Shown here piece by piece: positions 22,529-30,828 of a stretch of DNA of 31,177 bases. Under the pieces are notes generated by a model that made no database searches, was not told where the DNA came from, and was given only the letters and a program-made list of their open reading frames with translations. A program made the translations under genes and the position numbers. This DNA comes from an uncultured Lachnospiraceae bacterium (GTDB taxonomy: Bacteria > Bacillota > Clostridia > Lachnospirales > Lachnospiraceae). Positions within the stretch are counted from its first letter, which is position 1. Every line of letters starts with the position of its first letter. The DNA is taken from positions 1-31,177 of the forward strand of contig CACXEL010000078.1 in assembly GCA_902766655.1 (NCBI GenBank). The letters run 5' to 3'.

Positions 22529-23853
22529 TCCGCGTGGCCGGAGCCGGAAGGGGGCTTCCGGAGAGTGCGGCGGTGCCGATTGGAAGGGCTTCCTTTCCTG
22601 CGCCCTTCAGGTCGCAGCTGGAGTTCAATCCGCCGGTCCACGGGACCTGGAACATCGTGCACATCGGGATGCGGATCCCGGAGGCGCACCAGGTCTATGT
22701 GTGCGGGATCAACTGCATGCGGGGCGTGGTGCTGACGGCGGCCGAGATGGAGGCGCGCGGGCGGTTCTCCTGCGTGATCCTGAAGGACGAGGATATCCTG
22801 AAGGGAAATGTTGAACAGGTCACGATCGATGGCATCCTGGATGTGGTCGGAAGGCTGCCGAAGACGCCGCCCTGTGTGCTCGTGTTTCCGGTGTGTACCC
22901 ACCATTTCCTGGGGTGCGACATGAATTACATTTACCGGCGGCTCAGGGAGGCGAGGCCGGACGTGACCTTCGTGCCCTGCTGGATGGATCCCATCATGCA
23001 GAAGCACGGGCTGACGCCGGAACAGAAGCTGAGGCGGTCCATGTTCGAGCCGCTGACAGAAAGGCCGGCCAGGAAGGGCGTGGTCAGCCTGATCGGGTAT
23101 GATTTCCCGCTGAGGCCTTCGGAGATCGATGGCTGGCTGGAAATGAACGCCATTTCCCTCCACGACCTCCCCCACTGCACCACCTACGAGGAGTATCTGG
23201 CGCTGGCTGAGGCGGAGCTGTTCGTGGCTGTTTACCCGACCGCGCTGCCGGGCGCGCCGGCGCTGGCGAAGCGCTTAGGGCGGCCGTACCTTTATTTACC
23301 GCTGACCTTCGACGCGGGGGAAATCCGGAGTAATATGGCTCGCCTGGCGGAAGCCCTGGGGCTTGCGGCGCCTGATCTTACGCAGGCGGAGCAGGAGGCC
23401 ATGGCGGCCCTGCGCGAAGCCAGGGAGCTGATCGGTGACACGGAGATTCGGATCGACATGAGCATGCATCCAAGGCCGCTGGGGCTGGCAAAGCTCCTCC
23501 TGGATGAGGGCTTCCGGGTCACCTGCCTCTACCAGGACGCGATTTCGGGCGAGGAGAAGGAGACCTTCTTCTATCTGAAGGAGCATTATCCGGAGCTTGT
23601 GATCTCGTCCGTCATCCGGCCGGAAATGCGGTACGCGGACCGGCACTCCCTGGACAAGGTCCTGGCCCTGGGCCAGAAGGCGGCCTATTTCTCGGACACG
23701 CCTTATTTCGTCAACATGGTCGCCGGCGGCGGGCTCATCGGCTTCGCCGGAATCCGGGACCTGGCCGGCCTCATGAAGGAGGCATATCTTACGCCGAAGG
23801 ACACCCGCGACCTGGTCGTCCGCAAGGGGCTGGGCTGCGCGAGCTGCGTGTGA
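22525..23853 (+). CDS. Nitrogenase component-1-like protein, alpha/D-type, copy 2
   Basis: A 442-residue component-1 homologue. Candidate cluster cysteines are C60 and C64 (VCGINCMRG), C124 and C131 (FPVCTHHFLGCDM), corresponding in position to those of copy 1 but with different spacing. Later conserved blocks include YPTALPGAPALAKRLGRPY and the final GFAGIRDLAGLMKEA, which aligns to the end of the fold in copy 1; the protein closes with CASCV. Unlike copy 1 it has no low-complexity tail. Start ATG overlaps the TM1266 stop by four bases. Partner should be the K-type protein at 24040. Substrate unknown. Confidence 0.82.
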   Translation: MIRVAGAGRGLPESAAVPIGRASFPAPFRSQLEFNPPVHGTWNIVHIGMRIPEAHQVYVCGINCMRGVVLTAAEMEARGRFSCVILKDEDILKGNVEQVTIDGILDVVGRLPKTPPCVLVFPVCTHHFLGCDMNYIYRRLREARPDVTFVPCWMDPIMQKHGLTPEQKLRRSMFEPLTERPARKGVVSLIGYDFPLRPSEIDGWLEMNAISLHDLPHCTTYEEYLALAEAELFVAVYPTALPGAPALAKRLGRPYLYLPLTFDAGEIRSNMARLAEALGLAAPDLTQAEQEAMAALREARELIGDTEIRIDMSMHPRPLGLAKLLLDEGFRVTCLYQDAISGEEKETFFYLKEHYPELVISSVIRPEMRYADRHSLDKVLALGQKAAYFSDTPYFVNMVAGGGLIGFAGIRDLAGLMKEAYLTPKDTRDLVVRKGLGCASCV

Positions 23854-24039
23854 GCGGAGAGAGCCGCCACTGTTGGTCCCGCAACGTGTCCGCGAGGGCC
23901 TGGCATGAAGCTGCTTCATGAGCGCTGACGCCACGGCCGGCTGCAGAGGCCAGTGCTGTGCCAGACGCCGCCGGAAACACGTGCCGGGTCTGCATTTTCC
24001 TGCGGAATGCGGGCGACAATTCACAAAGGAAACACTTCC
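23854..24039. other. Spacer between D-type and K-type genes of the second pair
   Basis: No supported gene. It contains a small perfect hairpin CATGAAG/CTTCATG near 23904-23920 and a CATTTTCC word at 23993. The K-type reading frame is open back to 23953, but the ribosome site is just before 24040. Such a gap inside a D/K pair is unusual, because copy 1 overlaps by four bases. Confidence 0.5.
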
Positions 24040-25245
24040 ATGGACAGAAGCTACAGAATCCTTCCAACCTATACAGGAGACGTCTCCGGGGCTGCCTCGG
24101 CGCTCTACGAGCTGGGCGGCATGGTGGTCATCCACGACCCCTCCGGGTGCAACAGCACCTACAATACCCACGACGAGACCAGGTGGTATGACCGGGAGAG
24201 CCTCATTTTCATCACCGGCCTGGCCGCCCGCGACGCGGTCCTGGGAAATGACGACAAGCTCATAAAAGACGTCTGCGACACCGCCGGCTACTACCGGCCG
24301 GCCTTCATCGCCCTGGTGTCCTCGCCGATTCCCTATCTGAACGGAACCGATTTTCCGGCGCTGGCGAGAATCATCGAGAGGAGGAGCGGGATCCGGACAT
24401 TTTTCGTCGCGACAAATGGGATGCACGACTACGTCCGCGGGGCGGGGAATGCTCTGCTCAAGATCGCGGAAAATTTCGTGGAAAAGCCGGTGGAGCCTTC
24501 CAGGGGGCCAGAATCATCCGCCGGGCCGGCTGCGAACTGCCGGCTGAAGGTCAACATTCTGGGGCTCACGCCGCTGGACTTCGCGGTGGAAGGAGCTGTG
24601 GACCGGCTGCAGGCGATTCTTGCGCAACACGGCTTTGATGTGCTCACCCGCTGGGCCATGGGCAGCACGCTGGACGAGCTCAGGCGGTCCGCCGAGGCGG
24701 ACGTGGACCTGGTCGTGTCGGCCGCGGGCCTGCAGACGGCTCATTTTCTGGAAAAGACTTTCGGGATTCCTTTCGTGGCCGGACTTCCGGTCGGCGGTTT
24801 CACGGAGCCGCTAATGGAGGCGCTGGCCGAAGCGGCCGGGAGCGGCGGAAACACCCTGCCCTGCCGGGATTTCCGAAAGGCGCCGGCCCCTTCCCTTACG
24901 CATGCCTGCGTCATCGGCGAGGCGGTGGCGGCCGGGTCCTACGCGGCGGCCATGGAGCTGGCGACGGGAAAGGCATTCCGGGTCATCACGTCCCTGGAGG
25001 ACTCGGCGGAGCTGCTCGGCCCGGAGGACCTTTTCGTGTCCGGCGAGGAGGCAGTCGAAGATGCACTTAAGGAAATGGAGCTCGTCGCCGGGGATGACTT
25101 CTATGAGGCGGTGTGCCCGGCGGGGTGTGACTTCATTTCCCTGCCGCACCTGGCTTTCTCGGGGCGGAACGCGGTCCGGGACCTGAAGACCATGGATCCT
25201 TACGATATTGAGAAGCTGCTGGCAGGCCGACATCTCCTGCCTTGA
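24040..25245 (+). CDS. Nitrogenase component-1-like protein, beta/K-type, copy 2
   Basis: A 401-residue paralogue of the K-type protein at 15422. It shares SGAASALYELGGMVVI, then one cysteine, C37 (DPSGCNST), at exactly the residue number of C37 in copy 1; the two neighbouring cysteines of copy 1 are absent. The third P-cluster position again lacks cysteine (VSSPIPYLNGTD). Later blocks VNILGLTPLDF, WAMGSTLDELRRS and VSAAGLQTAHFLEKTFGIPF match copy 1 closely. Start is the ATG at 24040 with AAAGGAA upstream; an earlier in-frame start lacks a ribosome site. Its 3' end is duplicated in the following spacer. Confidence 0.85.
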   Translation: MDRSYRILPTYTGDVSGAASALYELGGMVVIHDPSGCNSTYNTHDETRWYDRESLIFITGLAARDAVLGNDDKLIKDVCDTAGYYRPAFIALVSSPIPYLNGTDFPALARIIERRSGIRTFFVATNGMHDYVRGAGNALLKIAENFVEKPVEPSRGPESSAGPAANCRLKVNILGLTPLDFAVEGAVDRLQAILAQHGFDVLTRWAMGSTLDELRRSAEADVDLVVSAAGLQTAHFLEKTFGIPFVAGLPVGGFTEPLMEALAEAAGSGGNTLPCRDFRKAPAPSLTHACVIGEAVAAGSYAAAMELATGKAFRVITSLEDSAELLGPEDLFVSGEEAVEDALKEMELVAGDDFYEAVCPAGCDFISLPHLAFSGRNAVRDLKTMDPYDIEKLLAGRHLLP

Positions 25246-25366
25246 AGCCGCACACCGCGGATCTGTCAGCCGGCAGACGTCTTGAGCCGCTGACTTTCGA
25301 GCTGTAAAGAGACAGATGAAACAAAAAACCGGCAGGCATCTCCTGCCTTGAGGCCGCAGATTGCGG
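25221..25366. repeat. Duplicated 3' end of the K-type gene before hydF
   Basis: The last coding bases and stop of the K-type gene (GGCAGG...CATCTCCTGCCTTGA, 25221-25260) recur at 25331-25366 with a 4-nt deletion and few changes; a weaker third copy begins near 25270 (GGCAGACGTCTTGAGCCGC). Each full copy forms a GGCAGG/CCTGCC stem. The 139-nt spacer has no gene. Confidence 0.65.
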
Positions 25367-25384
25367 CAGTTGGGAGTTATTTTT

Positions 25385-26584
25385 ATGGGTATGAACGATA
25401 CGCCCTCCGGGGAGCGCTGCCACATCGGCTTCTTCGGCCGGAGAAATGCAGGCAAGTCCAGCGTCGTGAACGCCGTGACCGGCCAGGACCTGGCCATCGT
25501 CTCCGCCACCAAGGGGACCACCACCGACCCGGTGCGGAAGGCCATGGAGCTTTTGCCGCTGGGGCCGGTCGTCATCATCGACACCCCGGGCTTCGACGAC
25601 GAGGGGGCCCTGGGCGAACTGCGCGTCGCCAGGGCCAGGCGGGAGCTGAACCGCTGTGACCTGGCAGTCCTCGTGGTGGACGCCGCCGAGGGCATGACCG
25701 CCGCCGACAGGGAGATGGAGGCCCTCTTCCGTGAGAAGAAACTGCCCTACCTGATCCTCATGAACAAGTGCGACCTGCTGGGCCAGATTCCCGAAGCCGG
25801 GGAGCACGAGCGCTACGTCAGCGCCAAGAACGGGACGGGGATCTATGAAGCCAAGGAGGCCATCGCCGCCCTCTACGCCGGTCACGAGAACGCGAAGCGG
25901 GTCGTGGGCGACCTCTTAAAGCCCCTGGACATCGTCGTCCTGGTCATCCCCATCGACAAGGCTGCCCCCAAGGGGCGGCTCATCCTGCCCCAGCAGCAGG
26001 TGATCCGTGATGCCCTGGAGGCGGGCGCCTGCCCGCTGACGGTCCGAGACACGGAGCTGGCGGACCTGCTCGAAAAGCTCGGACAGGACCCGGCCCTGGT
26101 CATCACCGACAGCCAGGTCTTCGGGAAAGTAGCCAAAATTGTGCCGCGGCGGGTGCCGATGACTTCATTTTCCATCCTCATGGCCCGGTACAAGGGCTTT
26201 CTGGACGAGGCCCTGCGGGGCGTCTCCGTGATTCCGAAGCTCAGGGACGGGGACCGGATCCTGATCGCGGAGGGCTGCACCCACCACAGGCAGTGCGGGG
26301 ACATCGGGACCGTGAAGCTGCCGGGGTGGATCAGGGAGTATACGGGGAAGGATTTCATTTTTGAGACCAGCTCGGGGCAGGGCTTTCCCGAGGACCTCTC
26401 GCCCTACGCCCTCGTCCTGCACTGCGGCGGCTGCGTCCTCAACGAGAAGGAAATGCGCTGGCGTATGATGAGCGCCATGGACCAGGGCATCCCCTTCACC
26501 AACTACGGGACCACCATCGCCTATCTGAAGGGCATTTTGAAAAGGAGTATCGAGATATGCACTCCGGCGGACATTTCTCTCTGA
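25385..26584 (+). CDS. hydF: [FeFe]-hydrogenase H-cluster maturation GTPase HydF
   Basis: A 399-residue HydF, the scaffold on which the 2Fe subcluster of the H-cluster is assembled before transfer to HydA. The GTPase domain shows G1 GRRNAGKSS (18-26), G3 DTPGFDD (66-72) and G4 NKCD (127-130). The C-terminal cluster-binding motif fits the family pattern: C298-T-H300, then 45 residues, H346-C347-G-G-C350. Start at 25385 has GGGAG 8 nt upstream; an earlier ATG in frame has none. hydE overlaps its 3' end by 28 nt. No HydA is present, so its client is uncertain in this setting. Confidence 0.95.
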   Translation: MGMNDTPSGERCHIGFFGRRNAGKSSVVNAVTGQDLAIVSATKGTTTDPVRKAMELLPLGPVVIIDTPGFDDEGALGELRVARARRELNRCDLAVLVVDAAEGMTAADREMEALFREKKLPYLILMNKCDLLGQIPEAGEHERYVSAKNGTGIYEAKEAIAALYAGHENAKRVVGDLLKPLDIVVLVIPIDKAAPKGRLILPQQQVIRDALEAGACPLTVRDTELADLLEKLGQDPALVITDSQVFGKVAKIVPRRVPMTSFSILMARYKGFLDEALRGVSVIPKLRDGDRILIAEGCTHHRQCGDIGTVKLPGWIREYTGKDFIFETSSGQGFPEDLSPYALVLHCGGCVLNEKEMRWRMMSAMDQGIPFTNYGTTIAYLKGILKRSIEICTPADISL

Positions 26585-27609
26585 TCGATCAGTTAAAGGA
26601 AAATGAAAACCTCCCCGACGAGGGCCTGCGCGCGCTGCTGCGGGACCTGACAGACGAGGAGGAGACTTACCTCTACCAGACAGCCGCGGCGGTGCGGCAG
26701 GAGGCCTACGGGCGGGACGTGTACATGCGCGGGCTCATCGAGTTCACCAACTACTGCCGGAACGACTGCCTCTACTGCGGGATCCGGCGGAGCAACCGCT
26801 GCGCGGACCGCTACCGGCTGGACAGGGACCAGATCCTGGACTGCTGCCGGCGGGGCTACGAGCTGGGCTTTCGGACCTTCGTGCTCCAGGGCGGGGAGGA
26901 CCCGTATTTTACGGATGAGAAGATCTGTGACCTTGTCCGGTCCATCAAGGCGGACCATCCGGACTGCGCCGTCACGCTCTCCATCGGCGAGAAGGAGCAC
27001 GACTCCTACAAAGCCATGTTCGAGGCCGGGGCGGACCGCTACCTGCTCCGCCACGAGACCGCTGACCCGGATCACTACGCCATGCTCCACCCGGCAGAGC
27101 TCTCGTCGGAGCACCGAAAAGCCTGCCTCCGGGACCTCAAGGAGATCGGCTTCCAGGTCGGCGCCGGCATGATGGTCGGCTCTCCCTTCCAGACGGACGA
27201 CCACCTGATCGCGGACCTGCGCTACCTCAAGGAGCTTGCACCGCACATGGTCGGAATCGGGCCCTTCATTCCCCACAAGGATACGCCCTTCCGCGACCAG
27301 CCGCAGGGGACCCTCAAGGACACGCTGCATCTTCTGGCCATCGTCCGGCTCATGCTGCCAAAGGTCCTGCTGCCGGCCACCACGGCCCTCGGCACCATCC
27401 ACCCCCGCGGCCGGGAAATGGGCATCCTGGCCGGTGCCAACGTCATCATGCCCAACCTCTCCCCCGCCGCCGTCCGGGGCAAGTACCTCCTCTACGACGG
27501 CAAGATCTGCACCGGCGACGAGGCCGCCGAGTGCGTCCGCTGCATGGCCGCACGGATGGAGGCCATCGGCTACCGCACCGTCGTAAGCCGCGGCGACGCG
27601 AAGCATTGA
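26557..27609 (+). CDS. hydE: [FeFe]-hydrogenase H-cluster maturation radical SAM enzyme HydE
   Basis: A 350-residue radical SAM protein. The cluster motif CRNDCLYC has C67, C71 and C74. The C-terminal triad C318-x7-C326-x2-C329 has the same spacing as the accessory cluster site known in Thermotoga HydE. Conserved HydE blocks include LQGGEDPYFTDEKI, LLRHETADP and GPFIPHKDTPF. HydE processes the HydG-made Fe(CO)2(CN)-cysteine synthon on the way to the 2Fe subcluster. HydG is not in the window. The ATG at 26557 lies inside hydF with AAAAGGAG 9 nt upstream, so the two are coupled. It closes the cluster; a long hairpin follows. Confidence 0.94.
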   Translation: MHSGGHFSLIDQLKENENLPDEGLRALLRDLTDEEETYLYQTAAAVRQEAYGRDVYMRGLIEFTNYCRNDCLYCGIRRSNRCADRYRLDRDQILDCCRRGYELGFRTFVLQGGEDPYFTDEKICDLVRSIKADHPDCAVTLSIGEKEHDSYKAMFEAGADRYLLRHETADPDHYAMLHPAELSSEHRKACLRDLKEIGFQVGAGMMVGSPFQTDDHLIADLRYLKELAPHMVGIGPFIPHKDTPFRDQPQGTLKDTLHLLAIVRLMLPKVLLPATTALGTIHPRGREMGILAGANVIMPNLSPAAVRGKYLLYDGKICTGDEAAECVRCMAARMEAIGYRTVVSRGDAKH

Positions 27610-27615
27610 GGTTAG

Positions 27616-27694
27616 TTTTGACAGTAAGGGACGGTCCTTTTTTCTCAGAAAGCTCCGCTTTTTGAGAAAAAAGGACCGTCCCTTACTGTCAAAA
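27616..27694 (+). terminator. Very long hairpin after hydE (GGGACGGTCC family)
   Basis: Arms of 38 bases (27616-27653 and 27657-27694) pair with one mismatch around a 3-base loop, core GGGACGGTCCTTTTTT. It starts 7 nt past the hydE stop and probably ends the 14-kb cluster transcript, though it lacks a strong T-run after the 3' arm. Confidence 0.75.
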
Positions 27695-27816
27695 GGACTG
27701 CCTCGATTTAAGACGAATTTTGGAAAAAGAAGGTCAATCATTACATACAAGGCAACCTGCTCCTCCCCTACAATAAGACCATAACAAACACCCGCTACTA
27801 CATGAGGAGGAACATC

Positions 27817-29253
27817 ATGAACGACGAAAACAAGAACGCGGTCACCGAAACGCAGGAAAATGCGAACACTTCCCCTGAAACCAAAGAAACCAAGGCGAAG
27901 GAACCCGGCGTAGGCTTCTTCAAGCTCACAGCCTGGTCACTGCGTCCCGGCTCCACCGGCGTAGCCGTCATGATCATGGGCTACCTGACCTTCTTCGCCA
28001 CCAACACCATGAAGATGTCCCCCGCCCTGGTCGGCGGCCTGCTCCTGGCCAGCAAGCTGGTCGACGGCATAACAGACCTCTTCGCGGGCTACATCGTTGA
28101 CAACACCCGGACCAAATGGGGCAAGGGCCGTCCCTACGAGTGGTGCGTCGTGGGCATGTGGATCTCCACCCTCCTGCTCTTCTGCGTACCTGAGAGCGCG
28201 GCCACGCCGGTCAAGGCAGCCTGGATCCTGCTCACCTACCTTTTCGCCAACTCCATCTTCAACACCTTCCTGAGCGCCAATGGTACGGTCTACATGGTCC
28301 GCGCCTTCTCCAGCCATAAACAGTATGTGCAACTCTCCACCTACGGCGGTGTCTTCCCCATGCTGATCGTCGCCATCTTCAACATCATCTTCCCGTCCCT
28401 CATGGGCTCCATCGCCACCAGCCAGGCTGGCTGGATCAAGCTGGTCGCCGCCTTCGCCGTACCGATGACCGTCCTCGGCATGCTCCGCTTCTTCGCCGTC
28501 AAGGAGACCAACGACGTTGACGTCAAGGCCGCCGGCCAGAAGGTCGAGTTCAAGGACATTCTCGAGGTCCTGAAGAGAAATCCCTACATCTACATCATCT
28601 CACTCGCCTCCCTGGTCATGAACATCATCACCAACATGGGCGTCGGCGTCTACTACTTCACCGATATCGTCGGAAATGTCGGCCTCATGGGCATCCTGGC
28701 CGCCACCCAGTTCATCATCCTGCCCATGATGTTCATCTTCCCCCAGATTCTGAAGAAGATCTCCGTTATGAAGCTCATCCGGATCGGCATCATCTGCACC
28801 ATCTGCGGCTACACCGTCAACTTCTTCGCCGGCTCCAGCCTTCCCCTTCTGATTGCCGGCAACCTCCTGACCGGTGCCGGCGCTGTCCCGATCTCCATGC
28901 TGGCCAGCCTGATCATCATCGAGTGCGCCGAGTACAATGAGTTCATCGGCATCCGCCGTCTCGAAGGCACCCTGGGCGCCGTCGACGGCTTTGCCAAGAA
29001 GGTCGGCGCAGGCCTCGGCGCAGGTCTCCTGGGCATCATGATCGGTCTCGCCGGCTATGACGGAGCCCTCGAAGTCCAGCCTGCTTCCGCCATCACCATG
29101 GTAAGACTCCTCTACTCCCTGATTCCCGCCGCCATGTACGTGGCCGTCTACCTTGTCTGCCGTTTCTACAAGCTTGACAAGATGATGCCGGAAATCAAGG
29201 CAGCCAACGAAGCCAGCCGTGCCGCCGCCAAGGCAGAGCATACCGAAGAGTGA
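27817..29253 (+). CDS. Sugar:cation symporter of the GPH (MelB-like) family
   Basis: A 478-residue polytopic membrane protein with about 12 helices. The family signature is in DGITDLFAGYIVDNTRTKWG followed by KGRPYEW near residues 85-110. GPH transporters carry glycosides, pentosides or hexuronides with H+ or Na+; the sugar cannot be told. The hydrophilic start (about 1-35) and end are charged. The frame opens 15 nt earlier at an ATG that is part of the ribosome site; GAGGAGG lies 6 nt before the ATG at 27817, so that start is used. A terminator follows; the AraC gene downstream may regulate it. Confidence 0.9.
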   Translation: MNDENKNAVTETQENANTSPETKETKAKEPGVGFFKLTAWSLRPGSTGVAVMIMGYLTFFATNTMKMSPALVGGLLLASKLVDGITDLFAGYIVDNTRTKWGKGRPYEWCVVGMWISTLLLFCVPESAATPVKAAWILLTYLFANSIFNTFLSANGTVYMVRAFSSHKQYVQLSTYGGVFPMLIVAIFNIIFPSLMGSIATSQAGWIKLVAAFAVPMTVLGMLRFFAVKETNDVDVKAAGQKVEFKDILEVLKRNPYIYIISLASLVMNIITNMGVGVYYFTDIVGNVGLMGILAATQFIILPMMFIFPQILKKISVMKLIRIGIICTICGYTVNFFAGSSLPLLIAGNLLTGAGAVPISMLASLIIIECAEYNEFIGIRRLEGTLGAVDGFAKKVGAGLGAGLLGIMIGLAGYDGALEVQPASAITMVRLLYSLIPAAMYVAVYLVCRFYKLDKMMPEIKAANEASRAAAKAEHTEE

Positions 29254-29577
29254 TGAGGAAGTGCTCTTTCGCACTCGCCCGCCAAAGCAGATCTGATCAA
29301 CAAGCAGGCCTCCCGGCCATCAGGTAAGTAACCCCGCGGCAGCACCTGCCTTCCGGCGCTGCCGCGGATTTCATTTAAGCGGATGACCCGTCATCAGAGC
29401 TGTTCTGCCGTGCCTTCGGCGCCAGCACCAATCATCTGAGGGCCCGGACGACAGGCCTGGTGGGTTTTCACATAACTTCTGGCGCCGATAAGGATTTTGT
29501 ATTAAACTGTACCTGACCGTCATCCCGTGTCGGCAGAACATACATTGACTTTGAATCGAGCCCGGGAGGAATCTGAC
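29254..29577. other. Spacer between transporter and AraC gene
   Basis: No supported gene. It contains the transporter terminator and an AT-rich patch at 29490-29510 (TTTTGTATTAAAC) that could hold an AraC-gene promoter, but no convincing -35 is found. Confidence 0.4.
29334..29367 (+). terminator. Terminator after the GPH transporter gene
   Basis: Perfect 10-bp arms CCGCGGCAGC and GCTGCCGCGG around a 14-base loop, followed by ATTTCATTT. It lies 80 nt past the stop. Confidence 0.65.
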
Positions 29578-30828
29578 ATGAAACTCGCGCGCAAGGACGT
29601 GGAATACAAGCTGAACGATCTGCAGGGCATGCTGTATGCTGCCTGCGGGCTGGGTGCCTGGTGCTTCAGCCCCCGGAAGGAGCTCTTTTTCTCCACAGCT
29701 CCCCACCAGCAGGAATACCATATGCTGCTCGAGCTGGGTGGTTGTCTCGATGCGGCCATGGCCAAGCAGGAGCTGCCCGGCCTGCCCTATGTCCTGACAG
29801 GGGAGCTTGGGCTGGGATGGATCGCGGAGTGGGTCCACCTGGTGCAGGGTGGCCGGTTCCTCGTAATCCTCGGTCCCTTATACCTTAAGAACAGCTCCGT
29901 TGACGAGAGTCTCCGGAAGCTGGACCGGCACGGTCTTTCCACCCACCTGCGTCAGAATTACCTCAAGATCCTGGGCGACGTCCCCTTCGTTCATGAAGAC
30001 TCCCTCAGAAGCTACGCCTGTATGCTGCATTTCACCTGCTACGAGGAGAATCTGAGCCGCAGCAGCCTTTCCTTTGAAGGGATCCGTGCGGAAGAGCCCC
30101 CGCAGCCTTCGCGCCCGGAGGAAGAAAAAGCTGCAGCGGAGAACGATTATGAACGGCTCATCGCCCACGAAGATATGATGCTCCGCTGCCTGAGGCAGGG
30201 TATAGCCCCGGAAAAAGCAAGCAACAATTACCATGGAGAGGTCCAGGACTTTCATCTGAAGGACAACCTGCGCCAGATCAAGGACAACCTGATCATCTTT
30301 ACCGCCCTATGCGCCCGCAACGCCATTCGGGGCGGAGCTTCTGTGACCGCCGCCAAGCGCAAGGAGGGCGAGTGGATCCACCGGATCGAGCATATGTCCT
30401 CCTACGGGGAGGCCGGCCAGATCACCGGGAAAATGTACGGTGAATTCCAGCGCCTTGTCCTCATTTCCCGGGATGCGGACGGGCTCTCCAAGGGCGTCCG
30501 CGACGCGCGGGACTACATCCGCATGAACTATACGAGTCCTCTGACCACAGAGGAGATCGCCCGCCACTGCGGGTATACGGAATACTATCTCACAAGGAAA
30601 TTCACCAAAGAGACCGGCCTGAAGATGACCGACTATATCCGGTCAGTCCGTCTGGACGCGGCCAAGGTCATGCTGCTGACCTCCAAAAAGGACATTCAGC
30701 AAGTCAGCGAGGAGCTCCGCTTCGGCAGCCGCAGCTACTTTGACCGGGTCTTCAGCAAGGAGGTCGGCATGTCCCCTAAAATGTTCCGGGAGACAAGGGG
30801 CCTGGGAACCGGAAAGGAGAACCAATGA
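29578..30828 (+). CDS. AraC-family transcriptional regulator
   Basis: A 416-residue regulator. The C-terminal ~100 residues hold the double helix-turn-helix: TSPLTTEEIARHCGYTEYYL, then FTKETGLKMTDYIRSVRLDAA, and the closing RFGSRSYFDRVFSKEVGMSP. The N-terminal ~300 residues are a sensor-like region of unknown fold, with several cysteines near the start (CGLGAWC). GGGAGGA lies 7 nt before the ATG at 29578; an earlier start has none. It probably controls the neighbouring transporter or a linked catabolic set outside the window. It is translationally coupled to a small protein by an ATGA overlap. Confidence 0.9.
   Translation: MKLARKDVEYKLNDLQGMLYAACGLGAWCFSPRKELFFSTAPHQQEYHMLLELGGCLDAAMAKQELPGLPYVLTGELGLGWIAEWVHLVQGGRFLVILGPLYLKNSSVDESLRKLDRHGLSTHLRQNYLKILGDVPFVHEDSLRSYACMLHFTCYEENLSRSSLSFEGIRAEEPPQPSRPEEEKAAAENDYERLIAHEDMMLRCLRQGIAPEKASNNYHGEVQDFHLKDNLRQIKDNLIIFTALCARNAIRGGASVTAAKRKEGEWIHRIEHMSSYGEAGQITGKMYGEFQRLVLISRDADGLSKGVRDARDYIRMNYTSPLTTEEIARHCGYTEYYLTRKFTKETGLKMTDYIRSVRLDAAKVMLLTSKKDIQQVSEELRFGSRSYFDRVFSKEVGMSPKMFRETRGLGTGKENQ

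Noticed and set aside
27740..27775. Promoter of the GPH transporter gene
   Set aside because: TACAAT at 27769 is a fair -10, but no acceptable -35 lies 16-18 nt upstream, so no feature was called.
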